A DNA stretch of 47,557 nucleotides. Source: Acidobacteriota bacterium (GTDB lineage Bacteria; Acidobacteriota; Holophagae; Thermotomaculales; Thermotomaculaceae). Positions 16,805-26,608 of this stretch are shown here, in pieces; within the stretch, counting starts at the first letter, position 1, and each line of letters opens with the position of its first letter. The translations under genes and the position numbers were made by a program. The stretch spans positions 1-47,557 of the forward strand of contig JAADGL010000022.1 of NCBI GenBank assembly GCA_013152385.1, written 5' to 3'. The notes under the pieces are model-generated. The model saw only the letters and a list, made by a program, of their open reading frames with translations. It ran no database searches and was not told where the DNA came from.

Positions 16805-17545
16805 ATGGGCAAAAAAAAGCAGAGCAAACCCCGTGAGGAAGACAGAGGGCCGGCAGAAGATACAGCAATGGAAGCGATGGATGCTCCTGAGGTAATTGTG
16901 GTGGATGCACCGGTTTCTGAAAAAGCGGAGAATTCTGTTTCAGCAGAAGCGGGTGTGGCCAAAGGAGTTGCCGGCAATGGTTCCGGTGAGGAAATGCTGT
17001 CCGATACGGCAGATATTACGGAGCAGATGACTCAGCTGGAGAGGGAAACCCACGAATTGAAGGAGACACTTCTGCGGAAAATGGCGGAATTTGAAAATCT
17101 GAAGAAAAGGACAGCGAGAGAAAAAGAAGAGGCTGTCCGCTATGGTACGGCAGCGGTTTTGACCCGGCTTCTTGAAGTATTGGATAATTTTGACCGTGCG
17201 CTGCTTCTGGATCCGGATTCGGAGGGGTTTGATATTCATTCTTTTTATGAGGGAATGAAGCTGATTTCCAAGCACCTTCTGGATATTCTGAGGGGGGAAG
17301 GGCTGATTGAAATTGATCCGAAAGGGGAGCCGTTTGACCCCTTTTTCCATGAGGCGATGATGCGGGAAGAGTCAGCGGATCTTCCGGATAATATGGTGAT
17401 TGAGGTATTTCAGAAAGGGTATAAGTTGAAAGATCGCCTGTTGCGCCCGGCGAGGGTGAAGGTTTCTGTTCGCCCGAAAGCTGCTCCGGTGGAAGAGGAT
17501 GCGGCTGATTCGGCCGAACCGGCCGGTGAGGAGAGTGAATCATGA
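16805..17545 (+). CDS. grpE: GrpE, DnaK nucleotide-exchange factor
   Basis: A 246-residue protein. An acidic, Ala-rich disordered N-terminus (about 1-70) is followed by a coiled coil around LERETHELKETLLRKMAEFENLKKRT. The family signature then reads FYEGMKLISKHLLDILRGEGL, with FDPFFHEAMM and VFQKGYKLKDRLLRPARVKVS in the beta-domain. It speeds ADP release from DnaK. GAGGAG precedes the ATG. Its stop overlaps the dnaK start by four bases (ATGA), indicating translational coupling. A polar tail of about 20 residues after the conserved end is of no known role. Confidence 0.95.
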   Translation: MGKKKQSKPREEDRGPAEDTAMEAMDAPEVIVVDAPVSEKAENSVSAEAGVAKGVAGNGSGEEMLSDTADITEQMTQLERETHELKETLLRKMAEFENLKKRTAREKEEAVRYGTAAVLTRLLEVLDNFDRALLLDPDSEGFDIHSFYEGMKLISKHLLDILRGEGLIEIDPKGEPFDPFFHEAMMREESADLPDNMVIEVFQKGYKLKDRLLRPARVKVSVRPKAAPVEEDAADSAEPAGEESES

Positions 17546-19356
17546 ATTATATACTTGGGATTGACCTGGGAACAACCAACAGTTGTGTCTCTATTTTTGA
17601 AAACCAGTCTCCGGTAATTGTTCCCAACAAGGAGGGCAGCCGGATTACGCCTTCGGTAATCGGGTTTACGGAGAAAAAAGAAATTCTGGTTGGGCATATT
17701 GCCAGGCGGCAGGCAATTACAAATCCCCGGAATACTGTTTTTGGTATCAAGCGGTTAATGGGCCGGAAGTTTGATTCTCCTGAAGTGAAAACAATGCTGA
17801 AGACCCTGCCGTATCACGTTGTCCGGGCTGAAAACGGGGATGCCTGGGTGGAGATTATGGACAAACGGTATTCCCCTCAGGAAATATCCGCTCTGATCCT
17901 CAAGGATTTGAAAGAAAATGCGGAACAGTATACCGGTACAGAGATTAAGCAGGCCATTATCACGGTTCCGGCTTATTTTAACGATGCCCAGCGCCAGGCG
18001 ACAAAGGATGCCGGAACCATTGCCGGGCTGGAGGTTTTGCGCATTATCAATGAGCCCACGGCGGCGGCGCTCTCCTACGATATGGGGAATCTGAGGGGAA
18101 AGGTGGCGGTGTATGACCTGGGCGGCGGTACCTTTGATATTTCGGTTTTGAATATTGAGGAAGGGGTGTATGAAGTTTTGTCCACCAGCGGTGATACTTT
18201 CCTCGGCGGCGATGATTTTGACCGGCGGATTATCGAATGGATCGTGCAACGGTTTATGGATGAGACCAAAATTGACCTGACGGAAGACAAGATGGCATTG
18301 CAGCGGCTGAAAGAAGCGGCGGAAAAGGCGAAGTGCGAACTGTCTTCGGTAATGGAAACTGAAATCAATCTGCCGTTTATTGCTGCGGACAGCAGCGGGC
18401 CGAAGCACTTTATTCATACCCTTACCCGGGCGGAGTTCACTTCACTGGTTTCAGACCTTGTGGACCGGACGCTTCCGCCCTGTGAAGAAGCGATTCGGAT
18501 GGCAGGCCTGGAGAAGGAGCAGATTGATCACGTGCTTCTGGTCGGCGGCCAGAGCCGGACACCGCTGGTGGTGGAAAAGGTCAGGGAGTTTTTCGGAAAA
18601 GAACCCCGTGATGATGTGAATCCCGATGAGGTCGTGGGTATCGGTGCCGTGATGCAGGGCAGCATTCTTTCCGGTGAAGTGAAAGATATTGTCCTTCTTG
18701 ACATTACGCCCCTTTCTCTGGGTGTGGAAACAAAGGGCGGCCTGTTTGTGAAACTCATTGAGCGGAACAGTACGATTCCCACGAAAGCCAGCCAGATTTT
18801 TACAACGGTTGTGGACAATCAGAAAAAGGTTGAAGTCCATGTTCTTCAGGGAGAGAGTGAACTTTGTGAAAACAACTTTTCTCTTGCCAGATTTGAACTG
18901 ATAGATATTCCTCCCGCTCCCAAAGGCGCTCCCCGGATTGAAGTGATTTTCGAAATTGATTCCAACGGAATTGTGAATGTCAGTGCGGTGGATCAGGACA
19001 GCGGAAAATCCCAGTCTATCCGTATCCGTCCCACCAGCGGATTGACCGAGAAAGAAATTCAGAGCATTATTGACCGGGCTGCGGCAAGAAAGGAAGAGGA
19101 ACTCCGAATCCGTGCTCTGGTGGTGGCACGCAACAATCTCGAAGGCCTCCTCGCCACTACGGAACGTTCGTTTACGGAACATGGCAAAAAGATACCTTCG
19201 GATTTTACCGATGCCATGCGGAATGCCATTGAAAAAGGGAAAGAAGCGATGGATTCCAACGAAATAGAGATCCTGAAAGAAGCATATGACGAACTGCAGA
19301 AAGTTTCCAGAAAGCTGGGAGAAATTCTCCTTTACGGGACAACCATGGGTGATTAA
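17542..19356 (+). CDS. dnaK: DnaK, Hsp70 chaperone
   Basis: A 604-residue Hsp70. The ATPase domain begins IDLGTTNSCVSIFE and includes INEPTAAALSYD, DLGGGTFDISVL and VGGQSRTPLV. The linker region reads DIVLLDITPLSLGVETKGG, and the substrate-binding domain includes PPAPKGAPRIEVIFEID. The helical lid is shorter than in E. coli DnaK (638 aa), and the usual acidic, disordered C-terminal tail (EEVD-like/DVVDAEF) is missing: the protein stops at LLYGTTMGD soon after the lid helix. With grpE overlapping upstream and dnaJ downstream it is most likely the main housekeeping DnaK despite the short tail. Confidence 0.96.
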   Translation: MNYILGIDLGTTNSCVSIFENQSPVIVPNKEGSRITPSVIGFTEKKEILVGHIARRQAITNPRNTVFGIKRLMGRKFDSPEVKTMLKTLPYHVVRAENGDAWVEIMDKRYSPQEISALILKDLKENAEQYTGTEIKQAIITVPAYFNDAQRQATKDAGTIAGLEVLRIINEPTAAALSYDMGNLRGKVAVYDLGGGTFDISVLNIEEGVYEVLSTSGDTFLGGDDFDRRIIEWIVQRFMDETKIDLTEDKMALQRLKEAAEKAKCELSSVMETEINLPFIAADSSGPKHFIHTLTRAEFTSLVSDLVDRTLPPCEEAIRMAGLEKEQIDHVLLVGGQSRTPLVVEKVREFFGKEPRDDVNPDEVVGIGAVMQGSILSGEVKDIVLLDITPLSLGVETKGGLFVKLIERNSTIPTKASQIFTTVVDNQKKVEVHVLQGESELCENNFSLARFELIDIPPAPKGAPRIEVIFEIDSNGIVNVSAVDQDSGKSQSIRIRPTSGLTEKEIQSIIDRAAARKEEELRIRALVVARNNLEGLLATTERSFTEHGKKIPSDFTDAMRNAIEKGKEAMDSNEIEILKEAYDELQKVSRKLGEILLYGTTMGD

Positions 19357-19374
19357 GGCGGACAGGGATAAAAA

Positions 19375-19402
19375 TTGACATTGATTGTTGAATACAGATA
19401 AC
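19375..19402 (+). promoter_or_regulatory. Possible internal promoter before dnaJ
   Basis: TTGACA (19375-19380) and GATAAC (19397-19402) are spaced by 16 bases in the 68-base dnaK-dnaJ gap. The -35 is perfect and the -10 weak. If used, the transcript would have a very short leader before the dnaJ ATG. Confidence 0.3.
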
Positions 19403-19424
19403 TGAAAAAGGGCGGAATACGGTG

Positions 19425-20525
19425 ATGAAACGGGATTATTATGAAGTTCTGGGGATAGCCCGGACAGCAACAAGTCAGGAAATTAAAACAGCGTACCGAA
19501 AACTTGCCATACAATATCATCCGGACCGGAATCCGGATAATCCTGATGCGGAAAATCAGTTTAAGGAAATTGCCGAAGCGTATGCGGTTTTAAGTGACAG
19601 TTCCAAACGGGAAAAATATGACCGCTATGGCCATGACGGGCTGTCACAGGGTGATATTTCATATGACTTTAATGACATCTTCGGCGGATTTACCGATATT
19701 TTCGATACACTCTTCGGCGGCGGTGGGAGGCATTCCCCACGCCAGGGGCGGCAGCAGCGGGGGAACGATCTTCAGTATTCACTCCGGATTTCCTTTGATG
19801 AGGCCTATACCGGAACTGAAAAAAAGATTCGAATTAAACGGCGCGAGCATTGTCCCGCGTGTGCCGGCAGCGGGGCGGAACCCGGAACGGGAAGAAAAAC
19901 CTGTCCCACTTGCCGGGGCAGGGGAAATGTCCTGATTCGGCAGGGGTTTTTTACAATGTCCCGAACCTGTCCGGCTTGCGGGGGTCAGGGAGAAATCATT
20001 GAATCTCCCTGTAAAACCTGCGCCGGTGAGGGGACGGTGCTGAATGAACATGAAGTGGCCATCAGAATTCCTGCGGGGATTGAGGACGGTGATACTCTCC
20101 GTGTCCGGGACAGCGGAGAAGCCGGGCCGGGTGGTGGAATATACGGTGACCTTTATATTGTGGTGGGGGTCAAATCCCATCCGGTTTTCCGGCGCAGCGG
20201 GCCGGATGTGGGCTTTGATCTGCCTGTGACATTTTCCATGGCGGCTCTCGGCGGGGAAATGGAAGTGCCTACACCGGGAGGAAAGGCGAAATTGAAAATT
20301 CCCGCAGGTATTCAGGCCGGGACTGTGCTGGAATTGAAGGGAGAGGGGTTTCCGGACATGAATACCGGAAAGAAAGGCCGGCTTCTTGTCGAAGTACAAA
20401 TCAAAACTCCGCATCACCTGAACGAGGAACAGCGGAAACTGTTTGAAAAGCTTCGTGAGATTGAAGATGAACCGGTATCGGTGTGGGACCGCCTGAAAAA
20501 TATGTTTGCCGGCAAATCCGTATGA
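19425..20525 (+). CDS. dnaJ: DnaJ, Hsp40 co-chaperone
   Basis: A 366-residue type I DnaJ. The J domain begins [20 protein letters not shown] and has HPD at about 32-34. A Gly/Phe-rich linker ([16 protein letters not shown]) follows. The zinc region carries four CxxCxGxG repeats ([32 protein letters not shown]), and the C-terminal substrate-binding domains end near [17 protein letters not shown] 19425 is preferred over the adjacent GTG 19422, and GGGCGG is upstream. The stop overlaps the next gene by four bases, so an unusual partner is coupled to this chaperone operon. Confidence 0.96.
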   Translation: MKRDYYEVLGIARTATSQEIKTAYRKLAIQYHPDRNPDNPDAENQFKEIAEAYAVLSDSSKREKYDRYGHDGLSQGDISYDFNDIFGGFTDIFDTLFGGGGRHSPRQGRQQRGNDLQYSLRISFDEAYTGTEKKIRIKRREHCPACAGSGAEPGTGRKTCPTCRGRGNVLIRQGFFTMSRTCPACGGQGEIIESPCKTCAGEGTVLNEHEVAIRIPAGIEDGDTLRVRDSGEAGPGGGIYGDLYIVVGVKSHPVFRRSGPDVGFDLPVTFSMAALGGEMEVPTPGGKAKLKIPAGIQAGTVLELKGEGFPDMNTGKKGRLLVEVQIKTPHHLNEEQRKLFEKLREIEDEPVSVWDRLKNMFAGKSV

Positions 20526-22303
20526 AAAAAGAAGACCGTAAGCTGTTTTCCCACCGATTTCATGAAGAATCCATTTTTGTCCATACCACGGACGAGGATT
20601 TGAACCCCTGGGATCGAACCCGTATTGTCGCGGTACTGGTAAATGAAACGGGAATTGATTATCAGCTTGCGGATAAAATCAGCGAAGAAATTCAGGCTAC
20701 TGTTTTTTCTTCCGGAATCCGGGTGGTGACATCCGAGCTGGTTCGGGAACTGGTAAATGCGAAGCTGATTGAGTACCGGTTTGAGAAGGCAAGGGAACGG
20801 AATAAACGCCTGGGCCTTTCCCTCCACGATGTGGACGGGCTTCTCCGTTTTTCTGCTGTCCCCCGCCCCGGCCCGGTTCCTTCCCCTGCCGGGACAGGAG
20901 CTGTTATATCTGATGTTTTAAAGCGCCAGTTTGCTTTGTCTGAGATTTATCCGGCGCATCTGCACCGGATGCACCTTGAGGGAAGATTTCATATTCACGG
21001 GCTTTCCACTCCGGACAGGCCCTGGAAAGTTTATCTGAACGCCCTTGACCTGTTGCAATTTTCATATGCCGGCGAGGGATTGATTCTGGAAAAACCAACA
21101 GGGATTTCCCGTTTCCTTATAAATGTCAAGCGGCTGAATGCACTGTTGTCCGGATTTGTCGGCTATGGTGTCCACTGGACGGGACTGGAGGATGCCCTCC
21201 TGAAACTCGGGGCAGCTGAAGAGGAACTGCCTCATCTGTGTGCAGAGCTGGTTCAGGCGGTTCTGCTCAGTGGGCCGGGGGTTTACAATGGGGCATTCAG
21301 AGGATTTCATTTTTTACGTCCGGATGTCATTCATGCAGTGACTTTGAGAATGGCGGAAGAAAAATTATTGAATGCCTTTATTACCACGGATGGCGAGAAC
21401 TGGTTTCCTTCACCGTTTCTGGTGTTGAATAACCGGGTTCCCAAGGAAACAACTTATGTGCTGGAAGCAATTTCCCTGAATCTGCCGGGCCTTGCCATTC
21501 GTTCTATCCTGGAAGATACGACACCGGAGGCGGAGTTAAAGCATTTGATGACAAAGGTGCTGGCTGTTTTTGCACGAAAGCGGCTATTTCTTGAAAAAGT
21601 TTCGGCTGTGCGTCCGGGCGGCCCGTTGGATCTTCTGAATCATCTCGGTTTCAATCCGACGCTTGCATCTTCAGTGGTAGCTGTCTGCGGTTTGAATGAA
21701 TGGACCCGGGTGTTGTTAGACGGAGATATGGATGAAGGGCCGGACCGGTTCACAGGTGCCGATGCCTTTCTTTCCGGGATTCGGAACCGAATCTCCGAGG
21801 AGTCGAAACGGGGAAAAATTAAACTTCTTCTCGGTACGGCGGATCAGGGGGAAGCGGCTTATCGTTTTGCCAGATTGGATTTGAAGTTCCAACCTTTTTA
21901 TGCGAGCCGGGTTCTCAATGGCGAAATTCGGGACGGAGCGGTTTATTACACGCATGATGCGGCATTGCCAAGTGATAAACCGCTGGATATAAAGAAAAAA
22001 GTTGAAATTGAGGGGACTTTTCAGAGAAAGTTTGATTTGCCTTTCCGGACAATAATAAAAACCCGGGATCCCGAACAGATGCCCCTTTCTCATTTTACGA
22101 AGACTTTACGACATTTGCTTTTGACACAGGATTTCTCAATTTGCTATAATTGCTTCACTATGGAATCTGGTGTTTACCAAACGTGCCCAAAATGTCACAG
22201 TACGGAAGTTTCAACCTACTCGTCCGGGGATGGCGGATACGAATGTGAACTGGGGCAAACAAAAACGAAGGGCATGGAAAACATTAGATTTTTCTTTTAT
22301 TAA
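20522..22303 (+). CDS. NrdD-like (class III ribonucleotide reductase) protein, probably catalytically dead
   Basis: A 593-residue protein starting at ATG 20522, which overlaps the dnaJ stop as ATGA. Residues 20-95 look like an ATP-cone ([18 protein letters not shown], then [14 protein letters not shown]). The rest follows the order of anaerobic Nrd[17 protein letters not shown] at 153-168, [24 protein letters not shown], then FTKTL and a zinc site (Cys541, Cys544, Cys555, Cys558). Catalytic features are eroded. NrdD has Cys shortly after RPF or in FNC, whereas here the text is [13 protein letters not shown]. The glycyl-radical loop, normally R-x-x-G-Y, reads [10 protein letters not shown] without the Arg. 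It is probably a nucleotide-sensing pseudoenzyme. The link to heat shock is inferred only from the operon. Confidence 0.75.
   Translation: MKKEDRKLFSHRFHEESIFVHTTDEDLNPWDRTRIVAVLVNETGIDYQLADKISEEIQATVFSSGIRVVTSELVRELVNAKLIEYRFEKARERNKRLGLSLHDVDGLLRFSAVPRPGPVPSPAGTGAVISDVLKRQFALSEIYPAHLHRMHLEGRFHIHGLSTPDRPWKVYLNALDLLQFSYAGEGLILEKPTGISRFLINVKRLNALLSGFVGYGVHWTGLEDALLKLGAAEEELPHLCAELVQAVLLSGPGVYNGAFRGFHFLRPDVIHAVTLRMAEEKLLNAFITTDGENWFPSPFLVLNNRVPKETTYVLEAISLNLPGLAIRSILEDTTPEAELKHLMTKVLAVFARKRLFLEKVSAVRPGGPLDLLNHLGFNPTLASSVVAVCGLNEWTRVLLDGDMDEGPDRFTGADAFLSGIRNRISEESKRGKIKLLLGTADQGEAAYRFARLDLKFQPFYASRVLNGEIRDGAVYYTHDAALPSDKPLDIKKKVEIEGTFQRKFDLPFRTIIKTRDPEQMPLSHFTKTLRHLLLTQDFSICYNCFTMESGVYQTCPKCHSTEVSTYSSGDGGYECELGQTKTKGMENIRFFFY
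22121..22150 (+). promoter_or_regulatory. Consensus sigma-70-type promoter for the TonB-dependent receptor
   Basis: Perfect TTGACA (22121-22126) and perfect TATAAT (22145-22150) are separated by 18 bases. The promoter lies inside the last 60 codons of the NrdD-like gene and would start transcription near 22157, leaving a leader of about 180 bases before the receptor ATG. It is the best promoter match in the window. Confidence 0.65.
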
Positions 22304-22335
22304 GGTTTGAGTATTAATCTCAAAGGAGGTCGTTT

Positions 22336-25236
22336 ATGAAGAATCGGATCCTGATGTTTGTGTTCGGGTTCCTGCTTTGCGGTGTCACTGTCTTTGCGCA
22401 GATGAGCACGAAAGCAACTGTTAACGGTCTGGTGGTGGATGACCAGGGGACAGCACTTCCCGGTGTCACCGTCGTACTGACCAGCATGGAGCAGGGAACG
22501 AGACGTACCGTGGTCACAGATGCCAACGGTAAGTTTCGGGCACCTTTTCTCCCGTTGGGGACGTACAGTGTACAGGCCAGTCTCCCGGGTTTTTCCACCT
22601 ACAAGGCGAAAGACCTTAAACTGGGCCTCGGCGATATTGTAAATTACAAAATTACAATGAAGCCGGAAAAACTTGCCGCATCCATTGTGGTTACGGCGGA
22701 AAAACCGCTCATTGAAACCCAGAAAGTGGATGTGACATCAACAATTGACAATGATTACATTGAAAACCTGCCGGTCCAGGGCCGGGATTTCAAGGACTTT
22801 GTTCTGTTGACCCCCGGTGTGACCGAAGCAGCCGGAAACCGCGTAACCGACATGGGAACCCGCGGTATCATGAACAACCTTCAGATTGACGGTGCCGGAT
22901 ACAACTCCACTTTCTTTGGCGAACAGCGCGGTTCCACAAGAATTCCTTTCACCTTTTCTCAGGAAACCATCAAGGAATTTAACGTGGTATCCAACGGTTA
23001 TTCCGCCAAGTACGGAGATGCCAGCGGCCTGATCATCAACGCGGTTACCAAGTCCGGTGGAAACGAACTTCACGGAAGCGCCCACTGGTTCCGTCAGACC
23101 GACAATATGATGAATGCCGACGCTCCGTCTGATTATGACCCTCTGCCTCTTTCCATGCGGCAGCACAATTTCACAAAAGATCAGTTCGGATTTACCCTTT
23201 CCGGTCCCATCATTAAGGATAAATTGTTCTATTTTATTTCTTATGATGCGCAGCGCAGAGACTCCACTTTTTCCTGGAAGTTCCGGGAAACCAGCGGATA
23301 CGATGCGTTTGCGGCAGCTTTCCCGGACATTATTGCGGCGAACGAAGGGCCTGCGCCGGAAACGGAAGACAACGACGTGTACTTCCTGAAACTGGATTGG
23401 CAGATCAATGACAACAACCGGATGTCTTTGCGTGTGAACCGTCAGGAATTCACGGCGAAAAACGGTACAAATCCCCACAAATACGTGACCGACGGTATTA
23501 CTTCCAACGGCACGGAAGAGGATTTTTCCACATCCGTTGTGCTGGAACTGACATCGATTCTTTCGGATACCATGTTCAACGAAGCGAGAATTCAGTGGTC
23601 TCAGGAGCACCGTCCCCGGTATGCCAATACCACAGATATGATGGAAGTGAACATCGGCAGTTACTACGCCCTGTTTGGCCAGAACAACTTTCTGCCCAAC
23701 TGGTTGAATGAAACCCTGAACGAATTTCAGGATGATTTCACCTGGATGGTAACGGACAATCACACCATCAAAGCCGGTATCCGGTATGCCACCTATGATT
23801 ATGACGACATGTTCTTCCGCTATGGCGGCGGTTCCATGCGGTTCTACGGCGGGTATAACGATTTTCTGGCATGGATGGATGATGATCCGACAAATGACCC
23901 CGGCCGTTATGATATGAAATATACCCAGGCATTCAGCCCCATCAATGGTGTTGTGAAATACAGTGCCGATGAAGCCGATGCCTATATTGAAGACAGCTGG
24001 CAGTTTAATTCAAAGACTCTGGTGGAATATGGTGTTCGTTATTCCAGCCAGAAATATGACAAGATGATCAATCCGAATCCGGAACTGGCAAGCCTGGGCC
24101 TGGAAGAACTGCCCAATGAAAGTAACCTTGCCCCGCGTCTCGGTATTACCTATGATGTGACCGGCGACGGTACAAACCTGATTCGCTTCGGTGCCGGCCT
24201 GTTCTACAACCGGACGCCGTCCCTGTTGGCTGCCAACGCAATTCTGACCAACGGCGTCAACGTAATCCGCCTGGAGTTCCGTCCGGGAGACCCCCTGTTC
24301 CCGACCAACCTCAGCGACCGGATTCTGCCGTCAGAGCTGGATCCTCAGAACCCGTATCCGCCGGATGTATTTGTGTTCAGCCCGGATTTCCAGAACCCCT
24401 ACGTGTTCAAAACCAGCCTGTCCTATGAAAAGGCACTGGACGATATCTGGAAAGTGGCTGTGGATTTGAAGTATACCCGCGGTTACCATTTCGAGCGGAA
24501 ACTGGATACCAACCTCGGTATCAGAGACGACAACCACGACGGTGTGCAGGATGTTGATGAGTACGGCCGGCCTCTGTGGGATTCCCGTAATCGGCCGAAC
24601 CCCAACTTCCGGAAAATCCTGACATTTATGTCTGACGGCGCATCCAAAGCGTCCTCCATCACCTTCCGGGTAACCAAGAAGTTTGCCAACCGGTGGAGCA
24701 TGTTTGCGTCCTATACCCTGTCCAGTTCCTTTGACAATGATACCAACGAACGTTCGGTATCTTCCCGGAGCAACTACCCGACCAACCCGGCGAATCTGAT
24801 GGACGACTGGGGCCGTTCCGACTATTTCAATAAATCCCAGTTTAAATTCACATGGACTGTGCTGTTGTGGTGGGATATCCGTTTTTCCGGTTATACCCGT
24901 TTCTATTCCGGCCGGCCGTACACGGTCACATCCGGACATGATGATAACGGCGATGGTTTCTACAATGACTATGCTGTAATTGATGGTGTACTCGGACACC
25001 GGAACACCTATCGGCAGCCCAATTTCTCTCAGACCGATATCCGGCTCTCCCGCCGTTTCGATTTCTACAAACGTCATTCCATTGAAATCATTTTTGAAAT
25101 GTTCAATGTGTTTGATAACTCCAACCAGTATACGGATATGACCAATTACCGGTACTATGCGGATCACCTCGGCGCACTGGACCGGGCTTCTCTGAATCCC
25201 CGCCAGTATCAGCTGGGTATCAAATACCGGTTCTAA
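22336..25236 (+). CDS. TonB-dependent receptor with carboxypeptidase-regulatory-like N-domain (Oar type)
   Basis: A 966-residue outer-membrane protein. It has a signal peptide (KNRILMFVFGFLLCGVTVFA), then a CarboxypepD_reg-like beta-sandwich at about 30-110 (VNGLVVDDQGTALPGVTVVL, then GKFRAPFLPLGTYSV). A plug domain follows at about 125-235 (LPVQGRDFKDFVLLTPGV, DGAGYNSTFFG), then a long beta-barrel ending KYRF, the usual outer-membrane terminal Phe. AAAGGAGG lies eight bases before the ATG. Codon use is more GC-biased and regular than in neighbours, suggesting strong expression, in line with the consensus promoter upstream. The family takes up or exports large ligands such as peptides or polysaccharides; no SusD-like or ExbBD/TonB genes are here, so the substrate is unknown. 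Confidence 0.92.
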   Translation: MKNRILMFVFGFLLCGVTVFAQMSTKATVNGLVVDDQGTALPGVTVVLTSMEQGTRRTVVTDANGKFRAPFLPLGTYSVQASLPGFSTYKAKDLKLGLGDIVNYKITMKPEKLAASIVVTAEKPLIETQKVDVTSTIDNDYIENLPVQGRDFKDFVLLTPGVTEAAGNRVTDMGTRGIMNNLQIDGAGYNSTFFGEQRGSTRIPFTFSQETIKEFNVVSNGYSAKYGDASGLIINAVTKSGGNELHGSAHWFRQTDNMMNADAPSDYDPLPLSMRQHNFTKDQFGFTLSGPIIKDKLFYFISYDAQRRDSTFSWKFRETSGYDAFAAAFPDIIAANEGPAPETEDNDVYFLKLDWQINDNNRMSLRVNRQEFTAKNGTNPHKYVTDGITSNGTEEDFSTSVVLELTSILSDTMFNEARIQWSQEHRPRYANTTDMMEVNIGSYYALFGQNNFLPNWLNETLNEFQDDFTWMVTDNHTIKAGIRYATYDYDDMFFRYGGGSMRFYGGYNDFLAWMDDDPTNDPGRYDMKYTQAFSPINGVVKYSADEADAYIEDSWQFNSKTLVEYGVRYSSQKYDKMINPNPELASLGLEELPNESNLAPRLGITYDVTGDGTNLIRFGAGLFYNRTPSLLAANAILTNGVNVIRLEFRPGDPLFPTNLSDRILPSELDPQNPYPPDVFVFSPDFQNPYVFKTSLSYEKALDDIWKVAVDLKYTRGYHFERKLDTNLGIRDDNHDGVQDVDEYGRPLWDSRNRPNPNFRKILTFMSDGASKASSITFRVTKKFANRWSMFASYTLSSSFDNDTNERSVSSRSNYPTNPANLMDDWGRSDYFNKSQFKFTWTVLLWWDIRFSGYTRFYSGRPYTVTSGHDDNGDGFYNDYAVIDGVLGHRNTYRQPNFSQTDIRLSRRFDFYKRHSIEIIFEMFNVFDNSNQYTDMTNYRYYADHLGALDRASLNPRQYQLGIKYRF

Positions 25237-25262
25237 CGCCTCTGAAATAACAGGCAAAACGA

Positions 25263-25290
25263 AGGCCCGCCATCAGGCGGGCCTTTTTTT
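25263..25290 (+). terminator. Rho-independent terminator of the receptor gene
   Basis: A perfect 9-bp stem AGGCCCGCC/GGCGGGCCT with a four-base loop (ATCA) is followed by a run of T, 27 bases after the receptor stop. It is strong in the plus direction and marks the end of the transcript. Confidence 0.9.
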
Positions 25291-25295
25291 ATCTA

Positions 25296-25340
25296 GCAAA
25301 ACGGGGACTGGCAACGCTCCGGTGCCTGTCCCCGTTTTGC
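25296..25340. repeat. Palindromic intergenic repeat, type A copy 1
   Basis: The 13-base arms GCAAAACGGGGAC (25296-25308) and GTCCCCGTTTTGC (25328-25340) are perfect inverted repeats around an inner TGGCAAC/GGTGCC hairpin. A related copy occurs at 43536-43567. It lies directly after the terminator between two convergent genes, the usual position for REP-like elements. Confidence 0.7.
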
Positions 25341-25399
25341 GGGATTTTGCGGTTTTGCACTCAATTCTTTTTCTGACACTCACACCCACTTTTTCTTTG

Positions 25400-26608
25400 T
25401 CAACTTTCTCTCTTTAGAATAATCCCTTTCAGGTATTCCGTTTCCCGCATGGCAGGTAAAACAGGGTGATCGGCTGCCTGGTGAAGCCTGCCGATCACTT
25501 GTCCGCGGATTCCGGCTGACGACAGGGCTTTTGACAGAACCAGGTCAAAGCGGGCTGAATCCATAAGACGGGAACAGCTCATTGTAAACAGAACTCCGCC
25601 GGGATTCAGAAGATTCAATGCCATCCGGTTGAGCCTTGTATAAGCTTTTTCCGCTTTGGCAAGGGATTTTCTGTTTTTGACAAAAGCCGGCGGATCCAGT
25701 GAGATAAGGTCAAATTTCCGGTTTTCTTCCGCAAATTGCTGTAATGCCTTAAATCCGTCATTCTGAATATAGCTTCCTTTCCCAAGCCGGTTCAATTCCA
25801 TGTTCTGCCGGCAGAATTCAAGCGCAGTTTCCGAGCTGTCCACAAAGGTGACATGCTCCGCTCCTGCCGCTGCGGCATTTAAGCCGAATCCTCCGACATA
25901 GGAAAAGCAATCCAATACATTTCCCCGGGCAAATCTTCTGAAAAGCCGTTTGTTTTCCCGCTGGTCAAAATAATAACCGGTTTTCTGGCCTGTTTTTGCG
26001 GGGACCAGTATTTTTAAACCGTTTTCCAGCAGTTCCACTTTTTCCGGGACAGATCCCAGTGCGATACTTTCTGTTTCCAATCCTTCCGCCTGACGGAAGA
26101 TATTTTCGTTTTTCAGCATAATCGGCAGGTTTCCGAAAATTTCCCTTAAAGCGCACAGATAGGGTGTTTTCAGACGTTCCGCCCCTGCCGTGTTCAGCTG
26201 GATTGAAAGAACCTGTCCGCCGAGAATATCGGTGATAAATCCCGGGAGTCCGTCTGCTTCCGCGAAAACCAGCCGGCAATTGTTCAAGTCTACTAATTTC
26301 TCCCGAAACCGCATTGCCGATTGAATCCGTTTCAGAAAGAAAGCGGTATTCGGCGTGCTTCGTTGCCTGGACAGGATTCGTACCGCAATGAGGGAATGGG
26401 GATTGATGGTTCCGGCGGCAATGAACTCCCCTTTCGGAGTAAGCAGTTCCACCCATTCCCCGGGTTCGATTCCTTTCATGGAGGGAAGTTCGTTGGCATA
26501 AACCCATTGAAATCCGTTTGAAACACGGCGGAGTGCCCGTTTGTCCGACAGTATCAGTGCAGGTGTGCTTTTTGTTGAAATCCTGTTTCTGTTATCTGCG
26601 TTATCCAT
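25400..26608 (-). CDS. RlmI-like 23S rRNA cytosine methyltransferase (PUA + SAM-MTase)
   Basis: A 402-residue class I SAM-dependent methyltransferase of the RlmI/YccW group. An N-terminal PUA domain (about 15-85, including WVYANELPSMKGIEPGEWVEL) is followed by the family's middle RNA-binding part (YYFDQRENKRLF). The Rossmann fold has VLDCFSYVGGFGLNAAAAGA, the acidic VDSSE at the end of beta-2, and the catalytic-region motif LDPPAFVKNRKSL. TMSCS at about 345 corresponds to the conserved catalytic-Cys strand. The gene overlaps the symporter stop by 8 bases and is last in the long minus-strand run. The RlmI assignment within m5C rRNA methyltransferases is from the domain order; the precise target base is not proven. 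Confidence 0.88.
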   Translation of the reverse strand: MDNADNRNRISTKSTPALILSDKRALRRVSNGFQWVYANELPSMKGIEPGEWVELLTPKGEFIAAGTINPHSLIAVRILSRQRSTPNTAFFLKRIQSAMRFREKLVDLNNCRLVFAEADGLPGFITDILGGQVLSIQLNTAGAERLKTPYLCALREIFGNLPIMLKNENIFRQAEGLETESIALGSVPEKVELLENGLKILVPAKTGQKTGYYFDQRENKRLFRRFARGNVLDCFSYVGGFGLNAAAAGAEHVTFVDSSETALEFCRQNMELNRLGKGSYIQNDGFKALQQFAEENRKFDLISLDPPAFVKNRKSLAKAEKAYTRLNRMALNLLNPGGVLFTMSCSRLMDSARFDLVLSKALSSAGIRGQVIGRLHQAADHPVLPAMRETEYLKGIILKRES

